A stretch of 64,000 nucleotides of DNA. It comes from Maricaulis sp036231565 (lineage in GTDB: Bacteria > Pseudomonadota > Alphaproteobacteria > Caulobacterales > Maricaulaceae). Every line of letters starts with the position of its first letter. The first letter of the stretch is position 1. Made by a program: the position numbers and the translations under genes. The DNA lies in NCBI GenBank assembly GCA_036231565.1, contig JAZAHA010000019.1, forward strand, positions 62,001 through 126,000, read 5' to 3'. Below the pieces are notes generated by a model. The model was not told the origin of the DNA. It saw only the letters and a program-made list of their open reading frames with translations, and searched no databases. Below, piece by piece: positions 35,422-43,324 of the stretch.

Positions 35422-36807
35422 ATGAAAACCACGATGAAGATGCTCGCCGCCGCCGTTTCCATGGGCGTGGCTCTCACCGCCGGTGCCGTGGCACAGACCC
35501 AGCCGGCCGGATCCCTCAACGAGCTGCTGCAGCGCGTGCGTTCCGATGCACGTGAAGCCAGCGCGGAAAACCAGGAACGCCTCCGCGAGTTCCAGTCCAG
35601 CACCAACCAGCAGCAGGCGCTGCTGAGCCAGGCGCGGGCTGAACTGAGCGCCCTTCGCAACCAGGCCGACCAGCTGTCGGCCCAGTTCGAAGCCAACCAG
35701 ACCCGCATCGATGAACTCGATGCCGAGCTGCGCCAGCGCCAGGGTGCGTTCGGTGAACTGTTCGGTGCTGCCCGTCAGGCCGCCGGCGAATTTGCCGCCA
35801 TCATCGACAGCTCCATCATCTCGGCCCAGTTCCCGGGCCGCGCCGATGCACTGGAAGAGCTGTCCAATTCGCGTACCCTGCCGACCCGTGCGGAACTGGA
35901 TTACATCTGGCGCCGCGTGATTGAAGAGATGATCCAGCAACAGCAGGTGGTCACCTTCAACGCCCGCGTCACCGGCCTGGGCGACGGCGAAGCCGTGCCG
36001 ACCACGCGCGTTGGTCCGTTCGTTGTGTTCACCAACCACAACAACAACCAGCGTTTTGCCCTGTGGCAGGAAAACGAAACGACCGGCAACTGGGCGCTCC
36101 GCGACCTGCCGGCCCAGCCGCCGGCCAATTTCGTAGGCGGTGCCTCGAACCTGTACAATGCCGATCCGGGCGAGATCGTCATGGGCGTGGTCGACCCGTC
36201 CCGCGGTCCGCTCCTCGACATCTACAAGGACGTTCCGGGCCTGGAAGAGCGTATCGAGCAGTCGGGCAATGTCGGTAAGGTCATCATCGGCCTGCTGGTC
36301 ATCTCCGCCGTCTTCGGTCTGTTCCGCCTGGTCTCGCTGCTGCTGACGCAAGCCGCTGTGGCCGGTCAGAAGCGCAAGTCGTCCGGTTCCAAGTCCAACC
36401 CGCTGGGCCGCGTGATGCTGGCCTATGAAGGTGCCAAGGACAAAGACGTCGAGACCATGGAACTGAAGCTGGATGAAGCCATCCTGCAGGAATCGCCGAA
36501 GCTGGAATTCGGCCTGAACTTCCTGAAGCTGGCTGCCGGTATTGCTCCGCTGCTGGGCCTGCTGGGTACGGTTACGGGTATGATCAAGACCTTCACCCAG
36601 ATCACCCTGTTCGGTACGGGTGACCCGCGCATCATGGCCGGTGGTATCTCCGAAGCCCTGATGACCACGGTGCTTGGCCTTATTGCCGCCATCCCGCTGC
36701 TGTTCATTCACTCCTTCGCCCAGTCCTTCGCGCGCGGCGTCCAGCAAGTGCTCGAAGAACAGGCCGCAGGCATGGTCGCGCGTCACGCTGAAGAGCGTCA
36801 CGGTTAA
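35422..36807 (+). CDS. Large MotA/TolQ/ExbB-family protein with periplasmic coiled coil (TtpC-like)
   Basis: 461 residues. Signal-like N-terminus (1-25), periplasmic coiled coil about 33-110, a soluble region to about 282, then the ExbB core: helices 286-308, 366-388 (FLKLAAGIAPLLGLLGTVTG) and 410-432 (EALMTTVLGLIAAIPLLFIH). TtpC-type proteins bridge the ExbB-ExbD motor to the outer membrane in TonB2 systems. It likely works with the DUF3450 coiled-coil protein upstream. GGAGAG ribosome site; 25-bp gap to the previous gene. Confidence 0.9.
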   Translation: MKTTMKMLAAAVSMGVALTAGAVAQTQPAGSLNELLQRVRSDAREASAENQERLREFQSSTNQQQALLSQARAELSALRNQADQLSAQFEANQTRIDELDAELRQRQGAFGELFGAARQAAGEFAAIIDSSIISAQFPGRADALEELSNSRTLPTRAELDYIWRRVIEEMIQQQQVVTFNARVTGLGDGEAVPTTRVGPFVVFTNHNNNQRFALWQENETTGNWALRDLPAQPPANFVGGASNLYNADPGEIVMGVVDPSRGPLLDIYKDVPGLEERIEQSGNVGKVIIGLLVISAVFGLFRLVSLLLTQAAVAGQKRKSSGSKSNPLGRVMLAYEGAKDKDVETMELKLDEAILQESPKLEFGLNFLKLAAGIAPLLGLLGTVTGMIKTFTQITLFGTGDPRIMAGGISEALMTTVLGLIAAIPLLFIHSFAQSFARGVQQVLEEQAAGMVARHAEERHG

Positions 36808-36821
36808 TCGGAGGAACCGCT

Positions 36822-37361
36822 ATGGATTTCCAGGCCGTATCAACCGGCCTTCAGGAGTTCCTCGAGCGGGGAGGCCCCGTCCTCGTTGTCATCATGGCAA
36901 CAACATTTGTGATGTGGGCCTTCATCCTCGAGCGCTTCGTCTTCTTCTACTTTGCCCAGGACGGGCTAGCGAAGCAGGCGCAGCGGGAGTGGAATGCACG
37001 GGCAGACCGGAAGTCCTGGTATGCCCATGCCATCCGCGACCAACTCATCTCGGAGGTCAAACAGCGTTGCGATCAGAATGTCGAGCTGGTGAAAACCCTC
37101 GTCGCTGTCGCTCCGCTCTTCGGACTGCTCGGCACAGTGACGGGCATGGTTTCGGTGTTCGACGTCATGGCAATCTCGGGCTCTTCGGATGCCCAGGCCA
37201 TGTCTGCCGGCGTCTCGCGCGCCACGATTCCGACCATGGCCGGCATGGTGGCGTCCCTGTCGGGACTCATCTTCGCCAACCAGATCGAACGTCTCGCCCA
37301 GTCGCGCACTGCGAAACTGGCCGACTCGCTCGAGATCGGTGAGGGGAGTGTCGAGTCATGA
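36822..37361 (+). CDS. exbB: ExbB/TolQ-type proton-channel subunit
   Basis: 179-residue inner-membrane protein with three helices (about 20-42, 88-111, 130-155). Conserved core LVKTLVAVAPLFGLLGTVTGMVSVF and the final helix ATIPTMAGMVASLSGLIFAN. Forms the proton-driven channel with ExbD and energises TonB. Overlaps the first exbD by 4 bp. Confidence 0.92.
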   Translation: MDFQAVSTGLQEFLERGGPVLVVIMATTFVMWAFILERFVFFYFAQDGLAKQAQREWNARADRKSWYAHAIRDQLISEVKQRCDQNVELVKTLVAVAPLFGLLGTVTGMVSVFDVMAISGSSDAQAMSAGVSRATIPTMAGMVASLSGLIFANQIERLAQSRTAKLADSLEIGEGSVES

Positions 37362-37768
37362 GACGTAGAAGCAAGCACCACGACGATCAGGCCGAAGTGA
37401 ACATGACACCGATGCTCGACATCGTGTTCATCCTGCTGATCTTCTTCATCGTCACCGCCACCTTCCTCTCGGAAGAAGGCCTCGACATGCGCCCGCCGCC
37501 CGACTCGGACACGCCGCCGGATTCCGACGCGCCGCCTCCGATCGTGGTTCAGGTCGACGACGATAATAATATCTTCGTCAACCGGACGCGGACCGATGTC
37601 GATCGTGTGCTTTCGGCCGTCAACCGCTTCCGGGCGGAAGAGCCGAACAGCGCCGTGCTCCTGGAAGTCCAGGACGAGGCCGACCACGGCATCATCGTGC
37701 AGATCTGGGACGAGATGGGCGCCAATGGCGTGCCGGTCTCTCTCCAGCGCACGAATGAAGACAGCTAG
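37358..37768 (+). CDS. exbD: ExbD/TolR-type subunit 1
   Basis: 136 residues. NMTPMLDIVFILLIFFIVTA gives the single helix with the proton-carrying aspartate D21, then a Pro/Asp-rich stretch and a periplasmic domain. Overlaps exbB and precedes a second exbD by 14 bp. The Asp/Pro insertion PPDSDTPPDSDAPPP is absent from subunit 2. Confidence 0.92.
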   Translation: MRRRSKHHDDQAEVNMTPMLDIVFILLIFFIVTATFLSEEGLDMRPPPDSDTPPDSDAPPPIVVQVDDDNNIFVNRTRTDVDRVLSAVNRFRAEEPNSAVLLEVQDEADHGIIVQIWDEMGANGVPVSLQRTNEDS

Positions 37769-37782
37769 ACCGGGAGGAAGCC

Positions 37783-38187
37783 ATGGCGCGACGCGTCAGT
37801 CGAGTGAATACCGGTGAGGAAGAGATCGAACTGAACATGACGCCCATGCTGGACGTCGTCTTCATCCTCTTGATCTTCTTCATCGTCACCTCGGTCTTCA
37901 TCAAGGAACCCGGTGTGGACACTGTCCGGCCGGATGCCATGACCGAGGAAGACCGCAATCCGTCGATGCTGATCGCGGTGACGGCGGACAATGAGGTCTG
38001 GGTCAACCGCCGGGTCTACGAGATGAATGAACTTCGCGGGGTTATCGAGCAGCTGCTGCAAGAGAATCCCAAGGGCCGGGCAATGATCCAGGGCGATGAG
38101 GGAGCCAATATCGGTCTCATCCTCGACGTCCAGGAACTGCTCATCGAGATGGATGTCGAAGTGCATATTTCGACGCTCCAGACGTAG
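37783..38187 (+). CDS. exbD: ExbD/TolR-type subunit 2
   Basis: 134 residues. NMTPMLDVVFILLIFFIVTS with aspartate D24, then TADNEVWVNRRVYEMNELRG and a compact periplasmic domain. Paralogue of the preceding gene; both keep the key aspartate, so a heteromeric ExbD pair in one motor is plausible (inference). Good GGGAGGAAG ribosome site. Confidence 0.92.
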   Translation: MARRVSRVNTGEEEIELNMTPMLDVVFILLIFFIVTSVFIKEPGVDTVRPDAMTEEDRNPSMLIAVTADNEVWVNRRVYEMNELRGVIEQLLQENPKGRAMIQGDEGANIGLILDVQELLIEMDVEVHISTLQT

Positions 38188-38199
38188 GGAGGAGACAAC

Positions 38200-38817
38200 A
38201 TGGGTAATTTTGTCCGCCTCATCATCGGCGTTCCGATAGCCGCCTTCGTCACGATTGTGCTGTTCTTCGTCATGACCCGCCTCATCCTCGTTGAAGGCGA
38301 GCCGCCGAACGAGGAAGTGGAAGACCGGCAGTTCTCGATCAATGATGAGGTTGCGGAGATCGAAGCCCGCCGCCGCGACACGACGATCGAGGACGTCCAA
38401 CAGGTGGATCCGCCACCCCCGCCGCCACAGATCGAACGGCAGCGTGCGGAACAGCCGTCCGAAGGTCTGGCCACCGTCATGGGTGCCATTCCCGAGTTCG
38501 AGGCACCGCAGCTGAACAGCGACAGTGTGAACTTCTCGGTCTCCGACCGCGATGCACAGCCGCTGGTCCGGATCGAGCCGCAATACCCGATGCGGGCTGC
38601 GGAGCGCGGCGTTGAAGGCAGCTGCTGGGTCCGTTTCGACGTGACGCCGGATGGTACGCCGACCAATATCGACATCTTCCGGTGCGACAGCTCGCTCTTC
38701 GAGCGTGCGTCGATCCGGGCGGTGGAGCGTTGGCGCTACAATCCGAAGGTCGAAGACGGTGTGCCCGTGGCACGTCGCGGCGTGGAAACGCGCTTCGATT
38801 TCCGCTTGGCCGAGTAA
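38200..38817 (+). CDS. tonB: TonB energy transducer 1
   Basis: 205 residues. One N-terminal helix (about 7-30), a proline-rich spacer (VDPPPPPPQIERQ, 69-81), and a TonB C-terminal domain from about 115 with PLVRIEPQYPMRAAERGVEG and SIRAVERWRYNPKVEDG. Short periplasmic span like Vibrio TonB2. It transmits ExbB/D motion to outer-membrane receptors; such a receptor is encoded at 49.4-51.8 kb. Confidence 0.92.
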   Translation: MGNFVRLIIGVPIAAFVTIVLFFVMTRLILVEGEPPNEEVEDRQFSINDEVAEIEARRRDTTIEDVQQVDPPPPPPQIERQRAEQPSEGLATVMGAIPEFEAPQLNSDSVNFSVSDRDAQPLVRIEPQYPMRAAERGVEGSCWVRFDVTPDGTPTNIDIFRCDSSLFERASIRAVERWRYNPKVEDGVPVARRGVETRFDFRLAE

Positions 38818-38955
38818 TGGGAAGACGGGCGGGTGTCACCGGCATCCGCCCGGCCCTCCCGCGGGACGGAACCGTAAGGCCGCGAAGGCCGGAGCGGTTC
38901 CGGAGGAATTGTCAAAGCCGGTTCGGGGAGTTGGGCCGGTATGAAGGAGCCATCG

Positions 38956-40494
38956 ATGATCCGTTTTAACGGTTTCGATACATCGGGCCTGTTGCGCTCC
39001 GTCGCGACGCTTGCCCTGGCTGCGGCCATGACCACGGTCGTGCTCGCCGACGCCGACGCCCAGCGCCGCAATCGCGATCAGGAAGAGGAGAATGACGGTG
39101 CAGACCGGACATTCACCGCCCGGGTCGGCGAGATCGTGCTGGAAGCCCAGGAACAGCAGAGCAATGACCAGTTCACGGCCTCTATCGAGACCCTGAACCG
39201 TGCGCTCGCGATCAGCGACATCAATCCGTACGAACGGTCTATCTGTCTGCAGCTTCGCGGCCGGGCTTACTACGAGACCGAACGCACGAACCAGGCGATC
39301 CAGGACTGGCAGGGTGCGATTGCCACGGGCGCGATGCTGCCCGAGGAAATCGTCAATCTGCGCATCAATATCGGTCAGCTGCTGATTGCCAACGGCCAGT
39401 ACAATGAAGGTATCCGCTCGCTGGAGCAGGCCGTCGAGATGGGCGGCGAAAGCGCCGTCAATGTCGGCGTGGCCCGCATGCTGGCCCAGGCTTACGGCCA
39501 GGCCGAGCGCTATCGTGAAGGTCTGCGCTGGGCGGAACGCTTCTGGGAACTGCGCCCGGCGGCCGAGCGGACCCGCGGCGATTATTCGCTGATGCTGTTC
39601 TACTACCAGCAGCTCGACGATGTGCCGAACCAGTTCCGCATCATCGAGGGCATGGTCGCGCGCTGGCCCACCGAGAAGAATAACTGGCGCTCCTACGCCT
39701 CCCTCCTGGCCCAGACCGGCCGCGAGGAGGATGCGTTTGAAGCCAACAAGATCATGTACATCAACGGCATGCTCACCGAGAGCCGCGAGATCGTGGCGGT
39801 GGCGCAGTATTACAGCTATTACGAATATCCCTATCGGGGTGCCGTGATTCTGGAGCGCGAGCTCAATGCCGGTGCCGTCGAGCGCAATCGTGACAACCTT
39901 CAGCTCCTGTCGAACATGTGGCGTCAGGCGCGCGAATGGGAGCGCGCCATTCCGGTTCTGCGCCAGCTGGCCCAGATGACCGGCGATGGCGATGACTATC
40001 TGAAGCTGGCCGAAGCCCTGTATCAGCAGAGGCAAATGGCTGAAGCCGAGGAAGCCTTCCAGGAAGCGCTCAACCGGGGCGGTCTCGATCGTCCGGGTAC
40101 GGCCTGGACGCTGCTGGGCAATGTGCGTCAGGAGCTGGGCCGGACGGATGCGGCGCTTGCCGCTTTCCGCGAAGGCGCGCGCTACCCCTATTCGCGCACG
40201 ACGGCGAATGGCTGGATCACCTTCATCACCAACCAGCGGGCCGCTGCGGCCGACCGTGTCCGGATCCGCGAGCGGGTTCGCCTCGACGAATGCCGCTTTG
40301 CGGTCGAGGATCTGCGTGAGACCGCGACCCTGCTGGGTGATGTCGATGAAAACGGTCGTATCGTCATCGATGTGCCGAACAATTGTACCGACCTCTACAA
40401 CCGGTACGGCGAGCGTCTGAACCAGAACGTTGCCGAAGGCGAAGAGGCTCCGGCCGAAGCAGCTGAGGATGAGACGGAATCCGACGCCGGCTAG
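38956..40494 (+). CDS. Secreted tetratricopeptide-repeat protein 1 of TonB2-type operon
   Basis: 512 residues. Signal peptide to about 30 (VLADADAQ), then TPR-type helix pairs through most of the chain; examples are LRGRAYYETERTNQAIQDWQ and MAEAEEAFQEALNRGGLDRP. The acidic Glu/Ala tail ends EAAEDETESDAG. ATG at 38956 follows AAGGAG by 7 nt; an ATG 15 nt upstream is too close. TPR proteins at the 3' end of TonB2 clusters are typical and probably scaffold periplasmic parts. Ends at a strong terminator. Confidence 0.88.
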   Translation: MIRFNGFDTSGLLRSVATLALAAAMTTVVLADADAQRRNRDQEEENDGADRTFTARVGEIVLEAQEQQSNDQFTASIETLNRALAISDINPYERSICLQLRGRAYYETERTNQAIQDWQGAIATGAMLPEEIVNLRINIGQLLIANGQYNEGIRSLEQAVEMGGESAVNVGVARMLAQAYGQAERYREGLRWAERFWELRPAAERTRGDYSLMLFYYQQLDDVPNQFRIIEGMVARWPTEKNNWRSYASLLAQTGREEDAFEANKIMYINGMLTESREIVAVAQYYSYYEYPYRGAVILERELNAGAVERNRDNLQLLSNMWRQAREWERAIPVLRQLAQMTGDGDDYLKLAEALYQQRQMAEAEEAFQEALNRGGLDRPGTAWTLLGNVRQELGRTDAALAAFREGARYPYSRTTANGWITFITNQRAAAADRVRIRERVRLDECRFAVEDLRETATLLGDVDENGRIVIDVPNNCTDLYNRYGERLNQNVAEGEEAPAEAAEDETESDAG

Positions 40495-40520
40495 GCGTCC
40501 GGTCGTCCGGTGACAGGATC

Positions 40521-40556
40521 AACGCCCCGGCCCGTGTGGCCGGGGCGTTTTTCTTT
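40521..40556 (+). terminator. Intrinsic terminator after first TPR gene
   Basis: 12-bp perfect stem (AACGCCCCGGCC / GGCCGGGGCGTT), loop CGTGT, then TTTTCTTT. It closes the 34.6-40.5 kb operon 26 nt after the stop codon. Confidence 0.92.
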
Positions 40557-40705
40557 GCCCGGCTGACGCCGGGCCAACCTGTGCGGGATCTATGTCCGGC
40601 TTCAATCGCAGGTGCCCCACTATCGCCCGATTGTGACAGCAGGCTTTCCATATCATGACGTTGCACAGGGCTGGGGAGTTCGCGTCGTGTGTCGGGGAGG
40701 TGCAC

Positions 40706-42160
40706 ATGGGATATCCGAAACTCACCACCGGTGCGGCTGGCGGTCTGGCCGCGCTCATTATCGCATTCGCGAGTTTCAGCGCGGCGTCGGTGGCGCAGCG
40801 GGCCACTGCGGACCGGCCGACGGAAGCCGCCGAACGAACGATCTCGCAGCGTATCGGCGAGCGTATCCTGGCATTGATGGAGCATGAGGGCGCCGGCGAG
40901 CACGCCGCCGCGCTGGCGGGCTATCGTGAAATGCTCGAGACCGAAGGCCTCACCCCCTATGAACGCGCCATGCTGTTGCAGCTGGCCGGGCGCAGCGCCT
41001 GGGAGCTGGACAACACACGCGAGGCGATCGCCGCCTGGCGGGCCGCCATTGCGCTCAATGTGCTGCCGGAAGACGACGCCAATACGCTACGCATCAATAC
41101 CGGCCAGTTGCTGTTGGCCGAGGGGGAGTACCGGGCCGGGATCGATCTTATGGAAACCGCCCTGGCCCGCGGTGTGCCGCTGGGTGCCGACCTCGCCATG
41201 CGCCTGGCTCAGGGCTATGGCCAGCTGGAGGCCTACGGACCCGGTCTCAACTACGCCCGCCAGGCTTTCGATCTGGCGGAAACGCCGGACCGGCCGCATT
41301 TCTCGCTGCTGCTCTTCTTCTACCAGCAGCTGGACATGCTGCCCGAACAGACGGGTCTTCTGGGGCAGATGGTGGCGCGCTGGCCGGACGAGAAGGCCTA
41401 CTGGACCAGCTATGCCTCGCTGCTGGCGCGGACGGGGCGTGAGGCCGATGCCTTCGAGGTGAACCGCATCCTCTATCTCAACGGCATGCTGACGGACAGC
41501 GACGAGCTGATCCGTCTCGCCCGGTACTATTCCTACTACGAATACCCGTTCGGCGGCGCATCCATGCTGGAGCGCGAGCTCAATGCCGGGCGCGTCGAAC
41601 CGGAGCCGGAACATTTCCGCCTCCTGGCCGATCTGTGGCGCCAGGCGCGCGAGTGGGAGCGGGCGCGGCCCGTCCTGCAGCGCGTCGCGACCCTGACCGG
41701 TGCCGGCAGCGACTATGAGCGCCTCGGCGAGGCCCTCTACCGCGCCGGCGCGTTTTCCGAGGCCGAGGCGATGTTCGTGCAGGCCCTGTCGCGCGGCGGG
41801 CTCAACCGCCCCGGCGACACCTGGACGCTGGTCGGCAATGCGCGGGTCGAGCAGGACGATCTGCTCGGCGCGATCGACGCCTTCGAGCGCGGGCTGGAGT
41901 GGGACTATTCCCGCGCCACCGCCCAGGGCTGGATCGGTTTCATCGAAACCAAGATCGCCATCCAGCGCGATAGCGAACGGTTTGCCCGGCTCACCATGAT
42001 CGAGGCGTGCGAGCTGGAGATCGAGCGCATGCGGCGTGGCCCGGTGATCTCCGAGGATCAGCTAGACAGCGAAGGCGTGCGCATTTTCGACCTCTCGGCC
42101 GAATGCGAACCTTATTTCGACGTCAATGGCCGTCTGAAACCCGAATTCGAGCGGGCCTGA
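40706..42160 (+). CDS. Secreted tetratricopeptide-repeat protein 2 (paralogue)
   Basis: 484-residue paralogue of TPR protein 1. Signal/anchor segment about 10-30 (GLAALIIAFASFSAASVAQ), then TPR helix pairs; SYYEYPFGGASMLERELNAG and RLGEALYRAGAFSEAEAMF align with protein 1. The long acidic tail of protein 1 is missing. GGGGAGG is 5 nt before the ATG. It has its own terminator and lies outside the main operon, paired with a second tonB. Confidence 0.85.
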   Translation: MGYPKLTTGAAGGLAALIIAFASFSAASVAQRATADRPTEAAERTISQRIGERILALMEHEGAGEHAAALAGYREMLETEGLTPYERAMLLQLAGRSAWELDNTREAIAAWRAAIALNVLPEDDANTLRINTGQLLLAEGEYRAGIDLMETALARGVPLGADLAMRLAQGYGQLEAYGPGLNYARQAFDLAETPDRPHFSLLLFFYQQLDMLPEQTGLLGQMVARWPDEKAYWTSYASLLARTGREADAFEVNRILYLNGMLTDSDELIRLARYYSYYEYPFGGASMLERELNAGRVEPEPEHFRLLADLWRQAREWERARPVLQRVATLTGAGSDYERLGEALYRAGAFSEAEAMFVQALSRGGLNRPGDTWTLVGNARVEQDDLLGAIDAFERGLEWDYSRATAQGWIGFIETKIAIQRDSERFARLTMIEACELEIERMRRGPVISEDQLDSEGVRIFDLSAECEPYFDVNGRLKPEFERA

Positions 42161-42476
42161 CCCCCGCGTCCCCGCAGGAAATCCGGCAGCCGGGCCCGTC
42201 CATCCAGATGGACGGGCCCGGTCCGTTTCGCCCGCATGTTTCCCCGCTACCGCCATATTTGACCCTTTTTGCGCCCCGGTTTCGCCGGACGGGCTGTGTC
42301 TCATCATGCTGCGGCAAGAGGCTGAGTTGTGGCCTTGAAAGAGGTCGCGCCGAGTTGTGGCGTGCCCGTCCGCACCGGCCATCCCGGCGGCGATGACCGT
42401 CGCCGGGGGCCTGGCCGGTCAGGGGGCAGAACTGTCGGGGCCATGCAGGACCGCCCGTACTGGGGAGCCTGTAATC
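42161..42476. other. 316-bp gap between TPR2 and tonB2
   Basis: Holds the strong hairpin listed at 42190-42221 and the promoter region of the second tonB. I see no gene in it; a frame with basic low-complexity sequence is not credible. Confidence 0.5.
42190..42221 (+). terminator. Strong stem-loop after second TPR gene
   Basis: 14-bp perfect stem CCGGGCCCGTCCAT / ATGGACGGGCCCGG with loop CCAG, 29 nt after the stop. The following T-run is weak, so it may act as terminator or mRNA-end stabiliser. Confidence 0.7.
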
Positions 42477-43094
42477 ATGACAGCCACCTTTCATTCCGTC
42501 CGCACACCGCTGGTGCTGCCGGCCGCCGGCGCCGTTACCGTCGGTCTTTTCCTGTTGATGCGGCAATTGATCGATATCGGGCCTTACGTGCCCGAGCCGG
42601 TCGAGGAATTGCCGCCCGTCCAGATCCGGTTCGAGGTCGATCCCGTCGAGATCGAGGATCGTATCGAGATGACGGAGTTCACGGAGCTCGATCCGCCGCC
42701 GCGGCCGCCGTCTATCGAGACCGATCGCGCCGCCGTGGAAGCCATACCTGACGGGTCGCGCTGGACCCTGCCGCCGATCGAGGCGGTCGAGATCAGCACA
42801 GGCGGCGGCCTGGTCAATATCGACCGCCAGCCCTCGCCGCGCGTGCGCGTGCAGCCGGTCTACCCGGCCAATGAGGCCTCGCGCGGCCGCAATGGTGTGT
42901 GCAATGTCGTGTTCGACATCACCGCCGAGGGCCGCACGGCCAACATCCAGGCACGCGACTGCACCAGCCCTGCCTTCGAGCGGGCGACCATCAATGCGGT
43001 CTCCGGCTGGCGCTATGATCCGCAGGTTCGCGACGGCGAGCCCGTGGTCTATCGCGGCGCCACCACCCGGCTTGTCTTCTCGCTCGAGGAGTAG
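42477..43094 (+). CDS. tonB: TonB energy transducer 2 (paralogue)
   Basis: 205 residues, the same length as TonB 1. N-terminal helix about 10-30, short periplasmic spacer with LDPPPRPPS (about 73-81), and C-terminal domain with VRVQPVYPANEASRGRNGVC and AVSGWRYDPQVRDGEPV. Both TonBs have a shortened proline spacer. It has its own GGGGAG ribosome site 9 nt upstream and no exbB/exbD of its own here, so it probably shares the motor at 36.8-38.2 kb. Confidence 0.9.
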   Translation: MTATFHSVRTPLVLPAAGAVTVGLFLLMRQLIDIGPYVPEPVEELPPVQIRFEVDPVEIEDRIEMTEFTELDPPPRPPSIETDRAAVEAIPDGSRWTLPPIEAVEISTGGGLVNIDRQPSPRVRVQPVYPANEASRGRNGVCNVVFDITAEGRTANIQARDCTSPAFERATINAVSGWRYDPQVRDGEPVVYRGATTRLVFSLEE

Positions 43095-43095
43095 G

Positions 43096-43251
43096 CTTCT
43101 CCTGCGTCAGCGGGGGAAGTGGCCGAGCCTGGCTCTCGGGCCAGGTGAGGTCGATGGGGGTAAGTCAGTGCGCGCTGACGCGCTCTGCGGTGCTCTGCAC
43201 CGCCGCCTCAGTCCGCTGATGCGGACAGCTCCCCCGCAAGCGGGGCGAGCC
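43096..43251. repeat. Dispersed multi-hairpin repeat, copy 1
   Basis: About 155 bp similar to a second copy at 61259-61399. Contains hairpins GCGGTGC-TCT-GCACCGC (43187-43203), GTCCGC-TGAT-GCGGAC and CCCCGC-AA-GCGGGG, flanked by GCGGGGGAAGT and its near-complement. An extra hairpin CCTGGC-TCTCGG-GCCAGG is unique to this copy. It sits between convergent genes. Confidence 0.8.
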
Positions 43252-43269
43252 CTGGCGCAAGCCGGACAG

Positions 43270-43301
43270 AAAAAGGGCGCGTCCAGGCCGGACGCGCCCT
43301 T
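43270..43301 (-). terminator. Intrinsic terminator of the oligopeptidase gene
   Basis: 12-bp perfect stem AAGGGCGCGTCC / GGACGCGCCCTT with loop AGGCC; on the minus strand it is followed by TTTTTC. It lies 24 nt after the leftward stop. Confidence 0.88.
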
Positions 43302-43324
43302 CCTCATTCAGACGTGCGCACAGC

